Assembly: GCA_021414245.1 (NCBI GenBank)
Contig: JAIOOU010000004.1
Span: 558,001-622,000 of the forward strand
From: Chloroflexota bacterium
GTDB taxonomy: Bacteria > Chloroflexota > Anaerolineae > Anaerolineales > Villigracilaceae
Reading direction: 5' to 3'
Length of the DNA stretch: 64,000 nucleotides
In this document: positions 1 to 8,338 of the stretch, in pieces
Layout: each line of letters opens with the position of its first letter
Numbering within the stretch: the stretch's first letter is position 1
The notes under the pieces: model-generated
The model's input: the letters and a program-made list of their open reading frames with translations, nothing else
What the model was told of the DNA's origin: nothing
Database searches by the model: none
Made by a program: the position numbers and the translations under genes

Positions 1-404
1 GGCACCCATGAATTCCCGGAATCGACATTGTATTCGACCACCAACAGCATGCCGCCCGGTTTGAGGAACGAACGGACATGTTCCAAGACCTTCACTGGGT
101 TCCTGAAAAAATGCAGGGAGTTGGCCATCAGGATCCCGTCCAGAACGGGCAATTTCAATTCCTTTGAGAAATCACCAACGGTGACGTGTAAATTGGCGGT
201 GGTGCCAAAACGTGAGCCATACTCCCGTTCCAATTCGTTCAGGCTGAGACTGTCTTTGTCCACGGCATATATGTTTGCAGTCGGACCGGCCAGCTCGCGT
301 AGGGCGAATGTAAAGGCGCCCGAACCTGCTCCGAGGTCCGCCCACGAACCGCCGGGTTTCATTTCAGCCGGCCTTAAAAGATTCACATGATCGGCATGTT
401 CCAT
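1..404 (-). CDS. Class I SAM-dependent methyltransferase, C-terminus cut by window edge
   Basis: Reading from 404 toward 1 gives an uninterrupted frame starting MEHADHVNLLRPAEMKPGG, with glycine-rich motif I (DLGAGSG, about residues 23-29), an acidic residue closing the next strand (AVDKD) and a later FFRNPVKVLEHVRSFLKPGG segment typical of Methyltransf_11/25 folds. Substrate cannot be told: these enzymes methylate many small molecules. About 134 residues are visible, running off position 1, so the C-terminal part is missing. The gene is divergent from polX; a TATGAT hexamer lies 12 nt upstream of the ATG with a weak TTATCC 17 nt further up, so the leader would be very short. Fold assignment is firm, function open. 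Confidence 0.75.
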   Translation of the reverse strand, partial: MEHADHVNLLRPAEMKPGGSWADLGAGSGAFTFALRELAGPTANIYAVDKDSLSLNELEREYGSRFGTTANLHVTVGDFSKELKLPVLDGILMANSLHFFRNPVKVLEHVRSFLKPGGMLLVVEYNVDSGNSWV

Positions 405-452
405 AGTCTAAATGGTATCATATGGATTGACCCGTGAAAGGATAACTTTATT

Positions 453-2180
453 ATGATGAACAACCGCCAGCTTGCAGACACTTTTACCCTGATCGCTAAT
501 TTATGTGAGATCAAAGGCGAGGTCATTTATGTCATCCTTGCCTATCGCAAGGCTTCCGAAAATTTAATGACCCTCGGCCGTGAAGCCAGTGAATATTGGA
601 AGGAGGGCAAACTGCGCGAGATCCCCGGCGTGGGCAAGGCCATCGCGGAAAAAATCGATGAGCTGCTGACGACCGGAAAACTTGAGTTTTTGGAAAAATT
701 AAAAGCGGAGATTCCCGCCAGTCTTGCGGATTGGCTGCAAGTGCCCGGACTTGGACCCAAGAAGATCGCCCTGATCTGGAAGACGTTGGAGATCACGGCT
801 CTTGCGGACCTGGAAGCTGCCGCGAAAAACGGAAAGTTGCGCGACCTGCCTGGCATGGGTGCGAAATCGGAAACCGCCATCCTGGAGGGGATCGCCTCGC
901 TTGCCAGGCGGTCGGGTAGAATCCCGTTGGGACGTGCGTATCCGCTCGCGCAGGAGATCTGCAGGACCCTCAAAAAGGTGAAGGGAGTCGTCGATGCGCA
1001 GCCCGCTGGAAGTTTAAGAAGAATGCGGCCGACGGTTGGCGATCTGGATATTCTAGTTGCAGCAAAAGATTCAGCGGCCGTGATGGAAGCTTTTGTGAAT
1101 CTGCCCGGCGTTTCGCGCGTTTTGGGAAAAGGCGAGACCAAGTCCAGCCTTGAATTTACAGACGGGGTCCGCGCGCAGGTCTGGGTGCATCCACCGGAGA
1201 AATTCGGGACCGCCCTGCAGTACGCAACCGGCTCGAAGGATCATAATGTGCAATTGCGCCAGATTGCGCTCGCAAAAGGGCTTTCACTTTCAGAACATTC
1301 ACTGACAAAAACAAAAGGGAAAGGCGAGATATTGTGTTCCACCGAGGAGGAGGTTTATAAAACCCTCGGTTTGCCCTGGATTCCCCCTGAATTGCGCGAA
1401 GATCGCGGCGAGGTGCAGGCTGCCAGGGCGGACAAACTTCCCAAGTTAATTGAAGTGAAGGATATCAGGGCCGACCTGCAAACACATTCCACCTGGAGCG
1501 ACGGAAAACTATCCATGCTGGAGATGGCACAAGCCGCGGCGAAGCGGGGCATCAAGGTGATCGCCTTTACCGATCATTCCGCCAGTCTGGGTGTGACCGG
1601 CGGTTTGAAAATGGAAGACCATAAGAAACAAGCTGCCGAAATAAGGAAGATCCAAAAACAACTTGGGGACAGCATTTTGGTTCTGCATGCCAGCGAAGTG
1701 GAGATCAAAGCCGACGGCACACTGGATTATCCCGATGAATTCCTGGCCACTCTTGACCTGGTGCTTGCGTCCATGCATACCAGCCTGCGGCAGCCTCGTG
1801 ACAAGGTCACACAGCGCATGATCAACGCCATCCGCAATCCGCATGTGGATATCATCGGCCACCCGACGGGACGCCTGATCCCGGAACGCGAGGGAGCGGA
1901 CCTGGATATGGAAGCCGTGCTGCAGGCTGCTGCGGAAAGCGGAGTGGCGATGGAAATCAATGCCAGCCCCTACCGGCTTGACCTCGAGGATATTTACGCG
2001 CGGCGTGCAAAGGAATTGGGCATCCCGATCAGCATCAACACCGACTCGCATTCCGAGGAGGATTTCGATATGCTGCCCTTCGGTGTGGCCACGGCCAGAC
2101 GTGCCTGGCTGACAAAGGACGATGTCATCAACTGCTGGTCTGCGAAGAAATTGTTAAGCTGGCTGGAGAAGCGCGGATAA
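453..2180 (+). CDS. polX: DNA polymerase/3'-5' exonuclease PolX
   Basis: A 575-residue protein of the length usual for bacterial PolX, a repair polymerase that fills short gaps and processes 3' ends. Domain order: N-terminal Pol beta-like 8-kDa region with helix-hairpin-helix motifs (IPGVGKAIAEKI about 57-68, VPGLGPKKI about 97-105, LPGMGAKSE about 132-140), the nucleotidyltransferase palm with GSLRR (186-190) and the metal-binding GDLD (196-199), and a C-terminal PHP domain from about residue 340 (QTHSTWSDG, FTDHS, HASEVEI, SMHTS, GHPTGR, NTDSHS), whose His/Asp residues are all present, so exonuclease activity is expected. ATG codons at 453 and 456 are both possible; AAAGGA about ten bases upstream serves as ribosome binding site. 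The stop overlaps the next start by one base (TAATG). Confidence 0.95.
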   Translation: MMNNRQLADTFTLIANLCEIKGEVIYVILAYRKASENLMTLGREASEYWKEGKLREIPGVGKAIAEKIDELLTTGKLEFLEKLKAEIPASLADWLQVPGLGPKKIALIWKTLEITALADLEAAAKNGKLRDLPGMGAKSETAILEGIASLARRSGRIPLGRAYPLAQEICRTLKKVKGVVDAQPAGSLRRMRPTVGDLDILVAAKDSAAVMEAFVNLPGVSRVLGKGETKSSLEFTDGVRAQVWVHPPEKFGTALQYATGSKDHNVQLRQIALAKGLSLSEHSLTKTKGKGEILCSTEEEVYKTLGLPWIPPELREDRGEVQAARADKLPKLIEVKDIRADLQTHSTWSDGKLSMLEMAQAAAKRGIKVIAFTDHSASLGVTGGLKMEDHKKQAAEIRKIQKQLGDSILVLHASEVEIKADGTLDYPDEFLATLDLVLASMHTSLRQPRDKVTQRMINAIRNPHVDIIGHPTGRLIPEREGADLDMEAVLQAAAESGVAMEINASPYRLDLEDIYARRAKELGIPISINTDSHSEEDFDMLPFGVATARRAWLTKDDVINCWSAKKLLSWLEKRG

Positions 2181-2461
2181 TGCTCAAGCCTTCCCTGCTT
2201 AAGAGTACGGTCACCATTGGCCTGCTTTTATTCTTCAGCTGGTTGTGGCGGGTCACATTTGGTTCCACGATCATGGATGCCGCCTTCTATGGAATTCCGT
2301 TTCATTTTTTCTCTGCCTGGGGTCCATGTCCGCCGGGGCAGGCTTGTTCCGAGTTCGACGGCTGGCGCCTGATCCTGGATATTCTCTTTTGGTATGCGGT
2401 CAGCGCTTTGGCCTTGAACTGGATTGCACAACGGAGCGCGCACGCAAAAGAGGAGGAATGA
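2180..2461 (+). CDS. Small two-span membrane protein, function unknown
   Basis: A 93-residue protein whose ATG shares one base with the polX stop codon, implying translational coupling. It has an N-terminal hydrophobic segment (about residues 9-24, IGLLLFFSWLWRVTFG) and a second near residues 67-83 (ILFWYAVSALALNWIA), separated by a loop containing two cysteines (CPPGQAC) and ending in a charged KEEE tail. This suggests a two-span membrane protein with an extracytoplasmic Cys-bearing loop. I do not recognise a family. The overlap with polX is the main evidence that it is real; no link to DNA repair can be inferred. Confidence 0.6.
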   Translation: MLKPSLLKSTVTIGLLLFFSWLWRVTFGSTIMDAAFYGIPFHFFSAWGPCPPGQACSEFDGWRLILDILFWYAVSALALNWIAQRSAHAKEEE

Positions 2462-2592
2462 CAGTGCAGGTCCTGACCTTTAATCCTTGTTGCGTGAATG
2501 CTTGCGGAGTATATTGCTTACGTTCTTCTGCGGCGATGGCGGCGGGCCGGGAAGGAAATCTCCCGTCAGAAAACGATGTAATTAGAATATGA
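2458..2592 (+). CDS. Possible 44-residue small protein
   Basis: An ATG at 2458 overlaps the stop of the preceding membrane protein as ATGA and follows an AGGAGG sequence at the expected spacing. It opens a 44-codon frame beginning MTVQVLTFNPCCVNACGVYC with four cysteines in twelve residues. No family is recognised, and the AGGAGG also encodes the Glu-rich tail of the upstream gene, so the ribosome site may be a coincidence. Listed because it fills the gap before prs and is too short to be called routinely. Confidence 0.25.
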   Translation: MTVQVLTFNPCCVNACGVYCLRSSAAMAAGREGNLPSENDVIRI

Positions 2593-2612
2593 ATAAGCGA
2601 AGGGAAGGGTAA

Positions 2613-3587
2613 ATGACAAATAGTTCGATCTCGGCAGGGGAGGTCCGTTTTTTTAGTGGGAGTTCAAATCCACAGCTGGCGCGGAATATCGCCGCAAAAT
2701 TGGGCGTGCCTTTGGACGACACACACATCACCCGCTTCAGCAATGACAATCTCTATATCCAGTTGAGCGCCAGCGTGCGCTATCGCAGGGTGTATATTGT
2801 GCAGTCCCTGTCACAGCCGGTCAACGATCATTTGATGGAATTGCTGATGATGATCGACATTGCCCGCGGGGCGGCCGCCTCTGAAGTGCATGCCATCATT
2901 CCCTATTATTCCTTCGGCCGTTCCGATAAGAAGGATGCACCGCGTATTTCCATCACCGCGCGTTTGGTGGCGGATCTATTGAAAACGGCCGGGGCGACCC
3001 ATGTCATGAGCATGATGTTTCATTCGCCCCAGGTGCACGGTTTCTTCGGCATACCGACCGACCCGCTAAGCAGCCGCGTGGTGTTCAAAGAGTACCTTTC
3101 GCAACAGGACTTGACCGGCGCGATCATCGTTGCGCCGGATATGGGACAGGCCAAATCCGCCGCCCGGTTTGCAAAGACCCTTAGCCTGCCGGTCGCGGCC
3201 GGAAACAAGGAAAGAATTTCGGACAGCGAGGTGATCATCAGCGGTTTGGTGGGAAGCCAGGTAAAGGGACACAAGCGTGCCCTGATCTATGACGATGAGA
3301 TCGCAACCGGCGGTTCCATCCACGAATTAAGTCAGGTGTTGATCCGGGAGGGCGTGGAGGATATTGTGGTCATCTGTACCCATGGTGTTTTCAGCCGGGG
3401 TGGTTTGGAGCGGCTGGCGGCCATTCCCCAGATCACGGAGATCATCACCACTGACACGGTCCATATCCCCGAGGAGAAAAAACATCCGAAGCTGACCGTG
3501 CTTTCCGTTGCCCAGATATTTGCGGATGCCATTCGTCATAACATTAATCGTGAGTCTCTGAGCGACCTGTTTGTGTTTGGCGAGTAG
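2613..3587 (+). CDS. prs: Ribose-phosphate pyrophosphokinase, divergent form
   Basis: A 324-residue protein that aligns along its length with PRPP synthetase, which makes phosphoribosyl pyrophosphate from ribose 5-phosphate and ATP for nucleotide, His and Trp synthesis. Recognisable blocks are FSGSSNPQLA near the N-terminus, YIVQSLSQPVNDHLMELLMM, IPYYSFGRSDKK, ARLVADLLKTAGATHV, HGFFGIPTDPL and the PRPP loop IYDDEIATGGS. Several usually invariant positions differ: the PRPP loop reads DDEIATGG rather than DDxxDTAGT, the flexible catalytic loop reads NKERISDSE in place of KRRP, and the DLH metal motif reads MFH. It is therefore either a diverged active enzyme or a Prs-like paralog. A GGGAAGGG ribosome site precedes the ATG. 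No second prs lies in the window. Confidence 0.8.
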   Translation: MTNSSISAGEVRFFSGSSNPQLARNIAAKLGVPLDDTHITRFSNDNLYIQLSASVRYRRVYIVQSLSQPVNDHLMELLMMIDIARGAAASEVHAIIPYYSFGRSDKKDAPRISITARLVADLLKTAGATHVMSMMFHSPQVHGFFGIPTDPLSSRVVFKEYLSQQDLTGAIIVAPDMGQAKSAARFAKTLSLPVAAGNKERISDSEVIISGLVGSQVKGHKRALIYDDEIATGGSIHELSQVLIREGVEDIVVICTHGVFSRGGLERLAAIPQITEIITTDTVHIPEEKKHPKLTVLSVAQIFADAIRHNINRESLSDLFVFGE

Positions 3588-3619
3588 CTTTTTTACCATA
3601 ATTATTTTTCGGGAGCGAT

Positions 3620-4060
3620 ATGGATATTGTGATACGCCGTGCCGTACAGGCCGATAAGCATGACTGGTTCAGGATGCGAAAAGGAATTTGGCCTGAGGCT
3701 CCCGATGAATACCTGGATTTTGACATGGATGATATCCTTGTTAGTGAAACAGACGCCGTGTTTTTTGCCATCCTTGAAGGACAGCCGGTGGGAATGATCG
3801 AAGCCCGGATCCGCGAATACGGGGAAGGCTGCGAGACCAGCCCAGTTGGATATATAGAAGGCTGGTTCGTTCAGGACGATTTAAGAGGCAAGGGAATTGC
3901 CGGAGCTTTGACCGGGGCGGCGGAGAATTGGGCCCGCGAAAAAGGCTGCAGTGAGATGGCTTCGGATACCTGGCTGGATAATGAAGCCAGCATCCGGGCT
4001 CATGCAAAACTCGGATACCATGAGGTCGAACGCCTGGTGCACTTCGTAAAACAGCTTTAA
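3620..4060 (+). CDS. GNAT acetyltransferase resembling aminoglycoside 6'-N-acetyltransferase
   Basis: A 146-residue single-domain GNAT protein. It follows the AAC(6')-I pattern: an N-terminal IRRAVQADKHDWFRMRKGIWP segment, EYGEGCETSPVGYIEGWFV leading into the acetyl-CoA pyrophosphate loop DDLRGKGIAGAL, then WAREKGCSEMASDTWLDN and a terminal YHEVERLVHFVKQL. The family acetylates the 6'-amino group of aminoglycosides using acetyl-CoA, but many chromosomal homologues have unknown natural substrates. It starts 33 bases after prs and may be co-transcribed. No mobile element or base-composition jump surrounds it, so it looks intrinsic rather than acquired. Resistance activity is an inference only. 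Confidence 0.75.
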   Translation: MDIVIRRAVQADKHDWFRMRKGIWPEAPDEYLDFDMDDILVSETDAVFFAILEGQPVGMIEARIREYGEGCETSPVGYIEGWFVQDDLRGKGIAGALTGAAENWAREKGCSEMASDTWLDNEASIRAHAKLGYHEVERLVHFVKQL

Positions 4061-4194
4061 GGTGAAAATAGTCCGGATTTCCGGCCAGCTCAAAGGTCCA
4101 TTTTGAGGCGCAGGGAGGCAAATTCATGCCGGAATCGATCGCCAAGCTAACAATTTTGTATCTTTTAAGGGTGGAATAATGAGGTCTACGCCTG

Positions 4195-4200
4195 TATAAT
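4195..4200 (+). promoter_or_regulatory. Likely -10 element of the 4242 histidine kinase gene
   Basis: A perfect TATAAT preceded by TG lies 41 bases before the ATG at 4242 in the 181-base gap after the GNAT gene. No convincing -35 hexamer is visible 16-18 bases upstream. The rest of this gap shows nothing else recognisable. Confidence 0.45.
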
Positions 4201-4241
4201 ATATTGTAAGTAATTGTGCTTTTCTGCGCAGACGATATTTC

Positions 4242-6122
4242 ATGAGCATTCGTTTAAAAGTCATCCTTCCTTATTTATTATTGACCGTGGTCGTGGCCGT
4301 AACCGGGGTCTATGTGGTCACACGCCTGGTGTCAAACACCATGCAGGAGCGTCTTACCAATCAACTGCTGGAGGCGGGGCGGGTGGTCTCAGATAGTTTT
4401 ACCCGCCAGGAAGTAAGTCACGTTGAGACTGCGCGAAGTGTGGCCTTCACCGCGGGCTTGGCGGATGCATTGATTCGGGAGGATGGAGACACCGCCCTGG
4501 CCCTTGTCAAACCCCTTTTCAGCGGGCTGGGTGGGGAAAACCTGATTTTGATCTCCCCGAATGGCAATGAGCTTGTTCATTTGATATTAAACAATAATGG
4601 GGAACTGGAGCGGGTGGACAGAAGCACTGGTGCCGCAGGGTCGCCGATCGTGACCCCATTCCTGACCCGTCGAAACGTGGAAGACCCGCCGCGCCGTGCG
4701 CTCGGGCTTAATCTTGTGAACAATGAATATTATTACTACACTTCCCTGCCCGTTTCCTCCAATGGAGAATTTGCGGGCGTGGTGGTGATTGGAACCTCCA
4801 TCAAGGTCATTCTTCCATCCCTGAAAAGCACCTCGCTCGCAGACGTGATTCTCTACGGTGGCAGCGGACAGGCGATCGGTTCGACCCTCGGGACGGCTGA
4901 TTCGGGCACTCTGCAATATTTTTCCATACCCGAACAGGAATACAAGCAGGCCATCCTTTCCAAAAATATTGTCGATGGGAATAATTTTAGATTTAATGAA
5001 CGCGAATACAGTCTGGCGCGCGGACCCCTGCAGGTGGGGGACGACCGCATCGGCGTATTTGCGGTCGTACTGCCCCTGGATTTTGTCATCCGGTCTGGAG
5101 CAGACAGCCAGACGACCTATGTGGTTTTGTTTACGGTCGTGTTTCTGTTCGTCATCGCGATCGGCTATGCAGTCTCGCGGTTGATCGTCAATCCCTTGTA
5201 TTCGCTCATGCATACGTCCCAGGTGGTTGCGAGTGGCAACCTGGAGGAGCGAACCGGGATCCAGTCTTCTGATGAAATCGGCACACTGGCGACCAGCTTC
5301 GATGAAATGACCGCCCGGCTGCAGGAACGCACCCGCGAGCTTGAAAACACCAATCAACTTCTTAAGAACATAGACAAGACCAAGACGAACTTCATCCAGA
5401 TTTCGGCCCATGAATTGCGCACGCCTCTGACATTGATCATGGGATACTCACAGATGCTGGAACAGGATGCCAAAAAGGACCCGGAGCTCCTGAAACTGGC
5501 GCAGGGAATTTTAGGCGGCGCCGAACGAATGACCGATATCGTGGACAGCATGCTGGACGTGTCCCGTATTGACAGCAATGCCCTGGCTTTGAAGAGATCC
5601 TCCCAGCAGATCGAAATGATCATCAAAAAGGTTCAAAGGGGATTTCAACAGGCGCTGGAAGAACGGAACATTCATTTTCAAATGGATGGACTGTCTGATT
5701 TGCCCCTTATTTCAGCCGACCCGGACCTGATGCAGAAGGTGTTCTACCATCTGGTCATGAATGCCATAAAATTCACGCCGGACGGCGGTTCCGTTACGGT
5801 CAGCGGCAAGTATTTGAACGGGGACCGGCCTCCGCAGGTTGAAGTCATTGTCAGCGATACCGGCATCGGCATTGACCCCGGCTTTAGCCAGACGATCTTC
5901 GAGAAATTCCAGCAAACCGGGGAAGTGCTTTTACATTCCTCGGGCAAGACAAAATTCAAGGGCGGCGGGCCAGGACTCGGCCTGGCCATTGCGCGCGGTA
6001 TTGTCGAGGCGCACGGGGGCCGGATCTGGGTCGAAAGCCCGGGGTATAATGAACAGACCAACCCGGGCAGCAGGTTCTTTGTCCGCCTGCCGGTTGAAAA
6101 AACAGCAGAGAGGGAAACATGA
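4242..6122 (+). CDS. Membrane sensor histidine kinase (extracellular sensor, HAMP, HisKA, HATPase)
   Basis: A 626-residue kinase. An N-terminal membrane helix (about 5-28) and a second (about 287-311) bracket a roughly 260-residue extracytoplasmic region of CACHE type (LILISPNGNELVHLIL, YYYYTSLPVSSNGEFAGVVVIG). A HAMP domain follows (VNPLYSLMHTSQVVASGNLE), then a coiled segment, the HisKA phosphoacceptor (ISAHELRTPLTLIMGYSQ), N box (VMNAIKFTPDGG), G1 (VSDTGIGID), F box (IFEKFQQ) and G2 (GPGLGLAIARGIV). A longer-than-usual insert sits between F and G2 boxes (about residues 560-575). No response regulator is adjacent; instead it overlaps by four bases (ATGA) a secreted stalk protein, which may be its partner or target. 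The start at 4242 lacks a strong ribosome site. Confidence 0.9.
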   Translation: MSIRLKVILPYLLLTVVVAVTGVYVVTRLVSNTMQERLTNQLLEAGRVVSDSFTRQEVSHVETARSVAFTAGLADALIREDGDTALALVKPLFSGLGGENLILISPNGNELVHLILNNNGELERVDRSTGAAGSPIVTPFLTRRNVEDPPRRALGLNLVNNEYYYYTSLPVSSNGEFAGVVVIGTSIKVILPSLKSTSLADVILYGGSGQAIGSTLGTADSGTLQYFSIPEQEYKQAILSKNIVDGNNFRFNEREYSLARGPLQVGDDRIGVFAVVLPLDFVIRSGADSQTTYVVLFTVVFLFVIAIGYAVSRLIVNPLYSLMHTSQVVASGNLEERTGIQSSDEIGTLATSFDEMTARLQERTRELENTNQLLKNIDKTKTNFIQISAHELRTPLTLIMGYSQMLEQDAKKDPELLKLAQGILGGAERMTDIVDSMLDVSRIDSNALALKRSSQQIEMIIKKVQRGFQQALEERNIHFQMDGLSDLPLISADPDLMQKVFYHLVMNAIKFTPDGGSVTVSGKYLNGDRPPQVEVIVSDTGIGIDPGFSQTIFEKFQQTGEVLLHSSGKTKFKGGGPGLGLAIARGIVEAHGGRIWVESPGYNEQTNPGSRFFVRLPVEKTAERET

Positions 6123-7219
6123 AAATATCAAATCGCGAAAAACGCGATTGGAGTCTTCTGATCTTCATCGTGCCGGCCGGTATCTTCTTAATGATGATTG
6201 CCGGCCAGATCGCGGTTCGGATCGTCCCGAAATGGTCAGTGCAGGCCGGCATGCAATCCAGCCTGGACCTGGAGACTGCCCCTAAACAACAGTCTGCTCC
6301 GATCCAGCCGGTTCTGCCCGAGATCCTGACCCCGCTCAGCTGGTTTGAAAACTTTCTGACACCCAATGCAAATTCAGATGCGAATGTGGCTTTTCCACCC
6401 TTTGTTGTGTTCGAGGCCAGCGCCACGCCCGTGGTTTCCGGGACTCCCTCCTCAACCAGTACTGCCACTGCAGTTACCACAACAACTGTAACCGCAACCC
6501 CGACTGCTCCAACAAGCGTTGCAACCGGTACCCCCACCAAGAAGCCAAAATCAACCGATACACCAACACCGACTCCCGCCTTGTGTCAGGATCTCACCGC
6601 TGATAATTTTGGTGATCCATTGCCCTGCACCTATCCGCCTGTGTTATGCACGGACCCCAATGCCAACAACCAGGGTCAGCCTGTGCCTTGTACCTATCCC
6701 ACACCTTCACCTGCTGCGCTGGCAGGCAGTGAATTAACGCCAGCGCCTGCAGGTATTAATGTTGGTCCTCCAAATGGTGTGGCATCCATCCCTGATGGAA
6801 GTTATGTTGTTATTAATTTGGGTTCAAGTCCAATTATTGTGAATGGCATTTCGGATACGAATTATGACTTTGTTTATTTTGAAGAGCCTTCAGGGATTGG
6901 AATTCAAATGGACAGGGTCATTTTGAGTATTTCCACGGATAACGTAATATATTATGTGGTGTTCAATTGGGGGGATGGAACTCCGGATGCGAATTCGAAC
7001 ATTGGCGATGTTGCGGGTTCGGAAAATGACAATCAGCCCATCCCTACTTCGGAATTATATGGAAACAGTGGCGTTCTGGTCGATGTGGATAACGCATCAA
7101 GTCATCCGCCAGCTGGCACATATAATTATCTGGCAATTCAAGCCCCGTCGCCACCAGCCAGTTCTGATGGCATAGGCATGGATTCAGTCCAGGTGATCGA
7201 AGTCACACCAACGCCATAA
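6119..7219 (+). CDS. Secreted or membrane-anchored protein with Thr/Pro stalk and Cys repeats
   Basis: A 366-residue protein whose ATG overlaps the kinase stop (ATGA). A hydrophobic signal/anchor helix lies at about residues 11-35. Residues about 100-155 form a Thr/Ser/Pro/Ala-rich low-complexity stalk of the kind used to lift a domain off the cell surface and often glycosylated. Two cysteine-containing repeats follow (LCQDLTADNFGDPLPCTYPP and LCTDPNANNQGQPVPCTYPT, each with Cys spaced 14 apart), then a C-terminal beta-rich domain (about 220-360) ending in TPTP. The DNA of this last domain (about 6740-7190) is clearly more AT-rich than the flanks. The family is unknown to me; coupling to the kinase suggests a cell-surface sensing or adhesion role. 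Confidence 0.65.
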   Translation: MKISNREKRDWSLLIFIVPAGIFLMMIAGQIAVRIVPKWSVQAGMQSSLDLETAPKQQSAPIQPVLPEILTPLSWFENFLTPNANSDANVAFPPFVVFEASATPVVSGTPSSTSTATAVTTTTVTATPTAPTSVATGTPTKKPKSTDTPTPTPALCQDLTADNFGDPLPCTYPPVLCTDPNANNQGQPVPCTYPTPSPAALAGSELTPAPAGINVGPPNGVASIPDGSYVVINLGSSPIIVNGISDTNYDFVYFEEPSGIGIQMDRVILSISTDNVIYYVVFNWGDGTPDANSNIGDVAGSENDNQPIPTSELYGNSGVLVDVDNASSHPPAGTYNYLAIQAPSPPASSDGIGMDSVQVIEVTPTP

Positions 7220-7220
7220 C

Positions 7221-7252
7221 AAAAAAGAGACCGGTTTTCCGGTCTCTTTTTT
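7221..7252 (+). terminator. Rho-independent terminator after the stalk-protein gene
   Basis: A 14-bp perfect stem (AAAAAAGAGACCGG pairing with CCGGTCTCTTTTTT) around a TTTT loop begins one base after the stop codon at 7219. The run of T ends the kinase/stalk-protein transcript. Confidence 0.9.
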
Positions 7253-7321
7253 GTTAATCCCAACGTTCCACTGTATTTTATTCTGTTGTAGAATTGCCAA
7301 AAATCAGAGCGAGGAGCGGCG

Positions 7322-8035
7322 ATGACAGAGACCAACTCCAGACCCGTATATCGAATTGCAGATCTGCATGTATCGGACCGTCCACGCGAACGGCTGACAG
7401 CGCTAGGTCCGCAGGCGTTGACCAATGCGGAATTGCTTGCCATTTTATTGCGTGTGGGCGTGCGGGGTGAGAATGCCGTGGAAGTGGGTCAGCGCCTGCT
7501 GCAAAAATTCGGGGGGTTAAGCGGACTGCACCGCACGCCGATCAAGGAATTGGTTGACCAGCATGGAATTGGCGGGGCCAAGGCCGCCCAGATCAAGGCC
7601 GCGATTGAACTGGGCAGACGGCTGCGGCTTGAGTCTCCGGATGAGCGCCCGTCCATCAGCAGCCCCGCGGACGCCGCTGCGCTGGTGCAGTATGAGATGT
7701 CCGCTTTGGAGCAGGAACATTTGCGGGTGATTCTATTGGATAGAAGGAACCGGGTGTTGGAGATTGTGGAAGTCTACAAGGGTTCGGTGAATTCTTCGCA
7801 GGTGCGGGTGGGTGAGTTGTTCAAGGATGCGGTCCGCATCAATGCCTCGGCCTTGATCGTGGTTCATAACCATCCCAGCGGTGACCCGACACCCAGTCCC
7901 GATGATGTGGCGGTGACCCGTGCCATCGTGCAGGCCGGAAAGCTGCTGGATGTGGATGTCCTCGATCATCTGGTGATCGGGGTGGGGGCGGGAAAATGGG
8001 TCTCGTTGAAGGAACGCGGACTGGGGTTTGCCTGA
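7322..8035 (+). CDS. radC: RadC family JAB/MPN domain protein
   Basis: A 237-residue protein of the standard RadC length. It has an N-terminal helix-hairpin-helix region ([20 protein letters not shown] and [20 protein letters not shown]) and a C-terminal JAMM metallo-domain with the metal-binding signature [14 protein letters not shown] around residue 183. RadC was historically linked to DNA repair, though the domain is a predicted Zn hydrolase and its substrate remains uncertain. A TTCCAC/TAGAAT promoter-like pair with 17-bp spacing lies 30-55 bases upstream, and GAGGAG precedes the ATG. Transcription converges on acylphosphatase, with three bases between the stops. Confidence 0.93.
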   Translation: MTETNSRPVYRIADLHVSDRPRERLTALGPQALTNAELLAILLRVGVRGENAVEVGQRLLQKFGGLSGLHRTPIKELVDQHGIGGAKAAQIKAAIELGRRLRLESPDERPSISSPADAAALVQYEMSALEQEHLRVILLDRRNRVLEIVEVYKGSVNSSQVRVGELFKDAVRINASALIVVHNHPSGDPTPSPDDVAVTRAIVQAGKLLDVDVLDHLVIGVGAGKWVSLKERGLGFA

Positions 8036-8038
8036 AGA

Positions 8039-8338
8039 TCACACACTTCGTTTCACGACAAAGCCTGTTAATTGACCGGTTGATGGTTCGTATTCCACCC
8101 TTGCCTCCTCTATTTTGGAGGCGGTTGGACCCTTCTTTACCATCTCAACAAATTGCTCCAGTTGCGACGGGGTTCCTTCTGCCACGGTTTCCACTGTATT
8201 CGTGCCGACATTTCTTACCCAGCCCAACACCCCAATGCGCAGTGCGTAAAATTCCACATGGGCTCGAAAAGCCACGCCATGCACCCGTCCGCTGACCCAC
8301 ATGTGTACCCTTTGAATTTCGTTAGGATCGGTTTCCAC
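8039..8338 (-). CDS. acyP: Acylphosphatase
   Basis: A 99-residue protein matching acylphosphatase in length and motifs: VSGRVHGVAFRAHVEFYALRI holds the catalytic Arg in the phosphate-binding loop, and GWVRNVGTNTVETVAEG holds the catalytic Asn and the following strand. It hydrolyses carboxyl-phosphate bonds such as in acetyl or carbamoyl phosphate. The common loop sequence GVGFR reads GVAFR here, a tolerated change. The start overlaps the end of the upstream peptidase gene by 17 bases, so the two share a transcript. Confidence 0.92.
   Translation of the reverse strand: METDPNEIQRVHMWVSGRVHGVAFRAHVEFYALRIGVLGWVRNVGTNTVETVAEGTPSQLEQFVEMVKKGPTASKIEEARVEYEPSTGQLTGFVVKRSV

Noticed and set aside
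28-390. Open plus-strand frame of 120 codons at the left edge
   Set aside because: It lies opposite a clear methyltransferase frame with motif I on the minus strand; its own translation has no recognisable feature.
4587-5411. 274-codon minus-strand open frame
   Set aside because: Antisense to the sensor kinase coding region, with no ribosome site or family signature.
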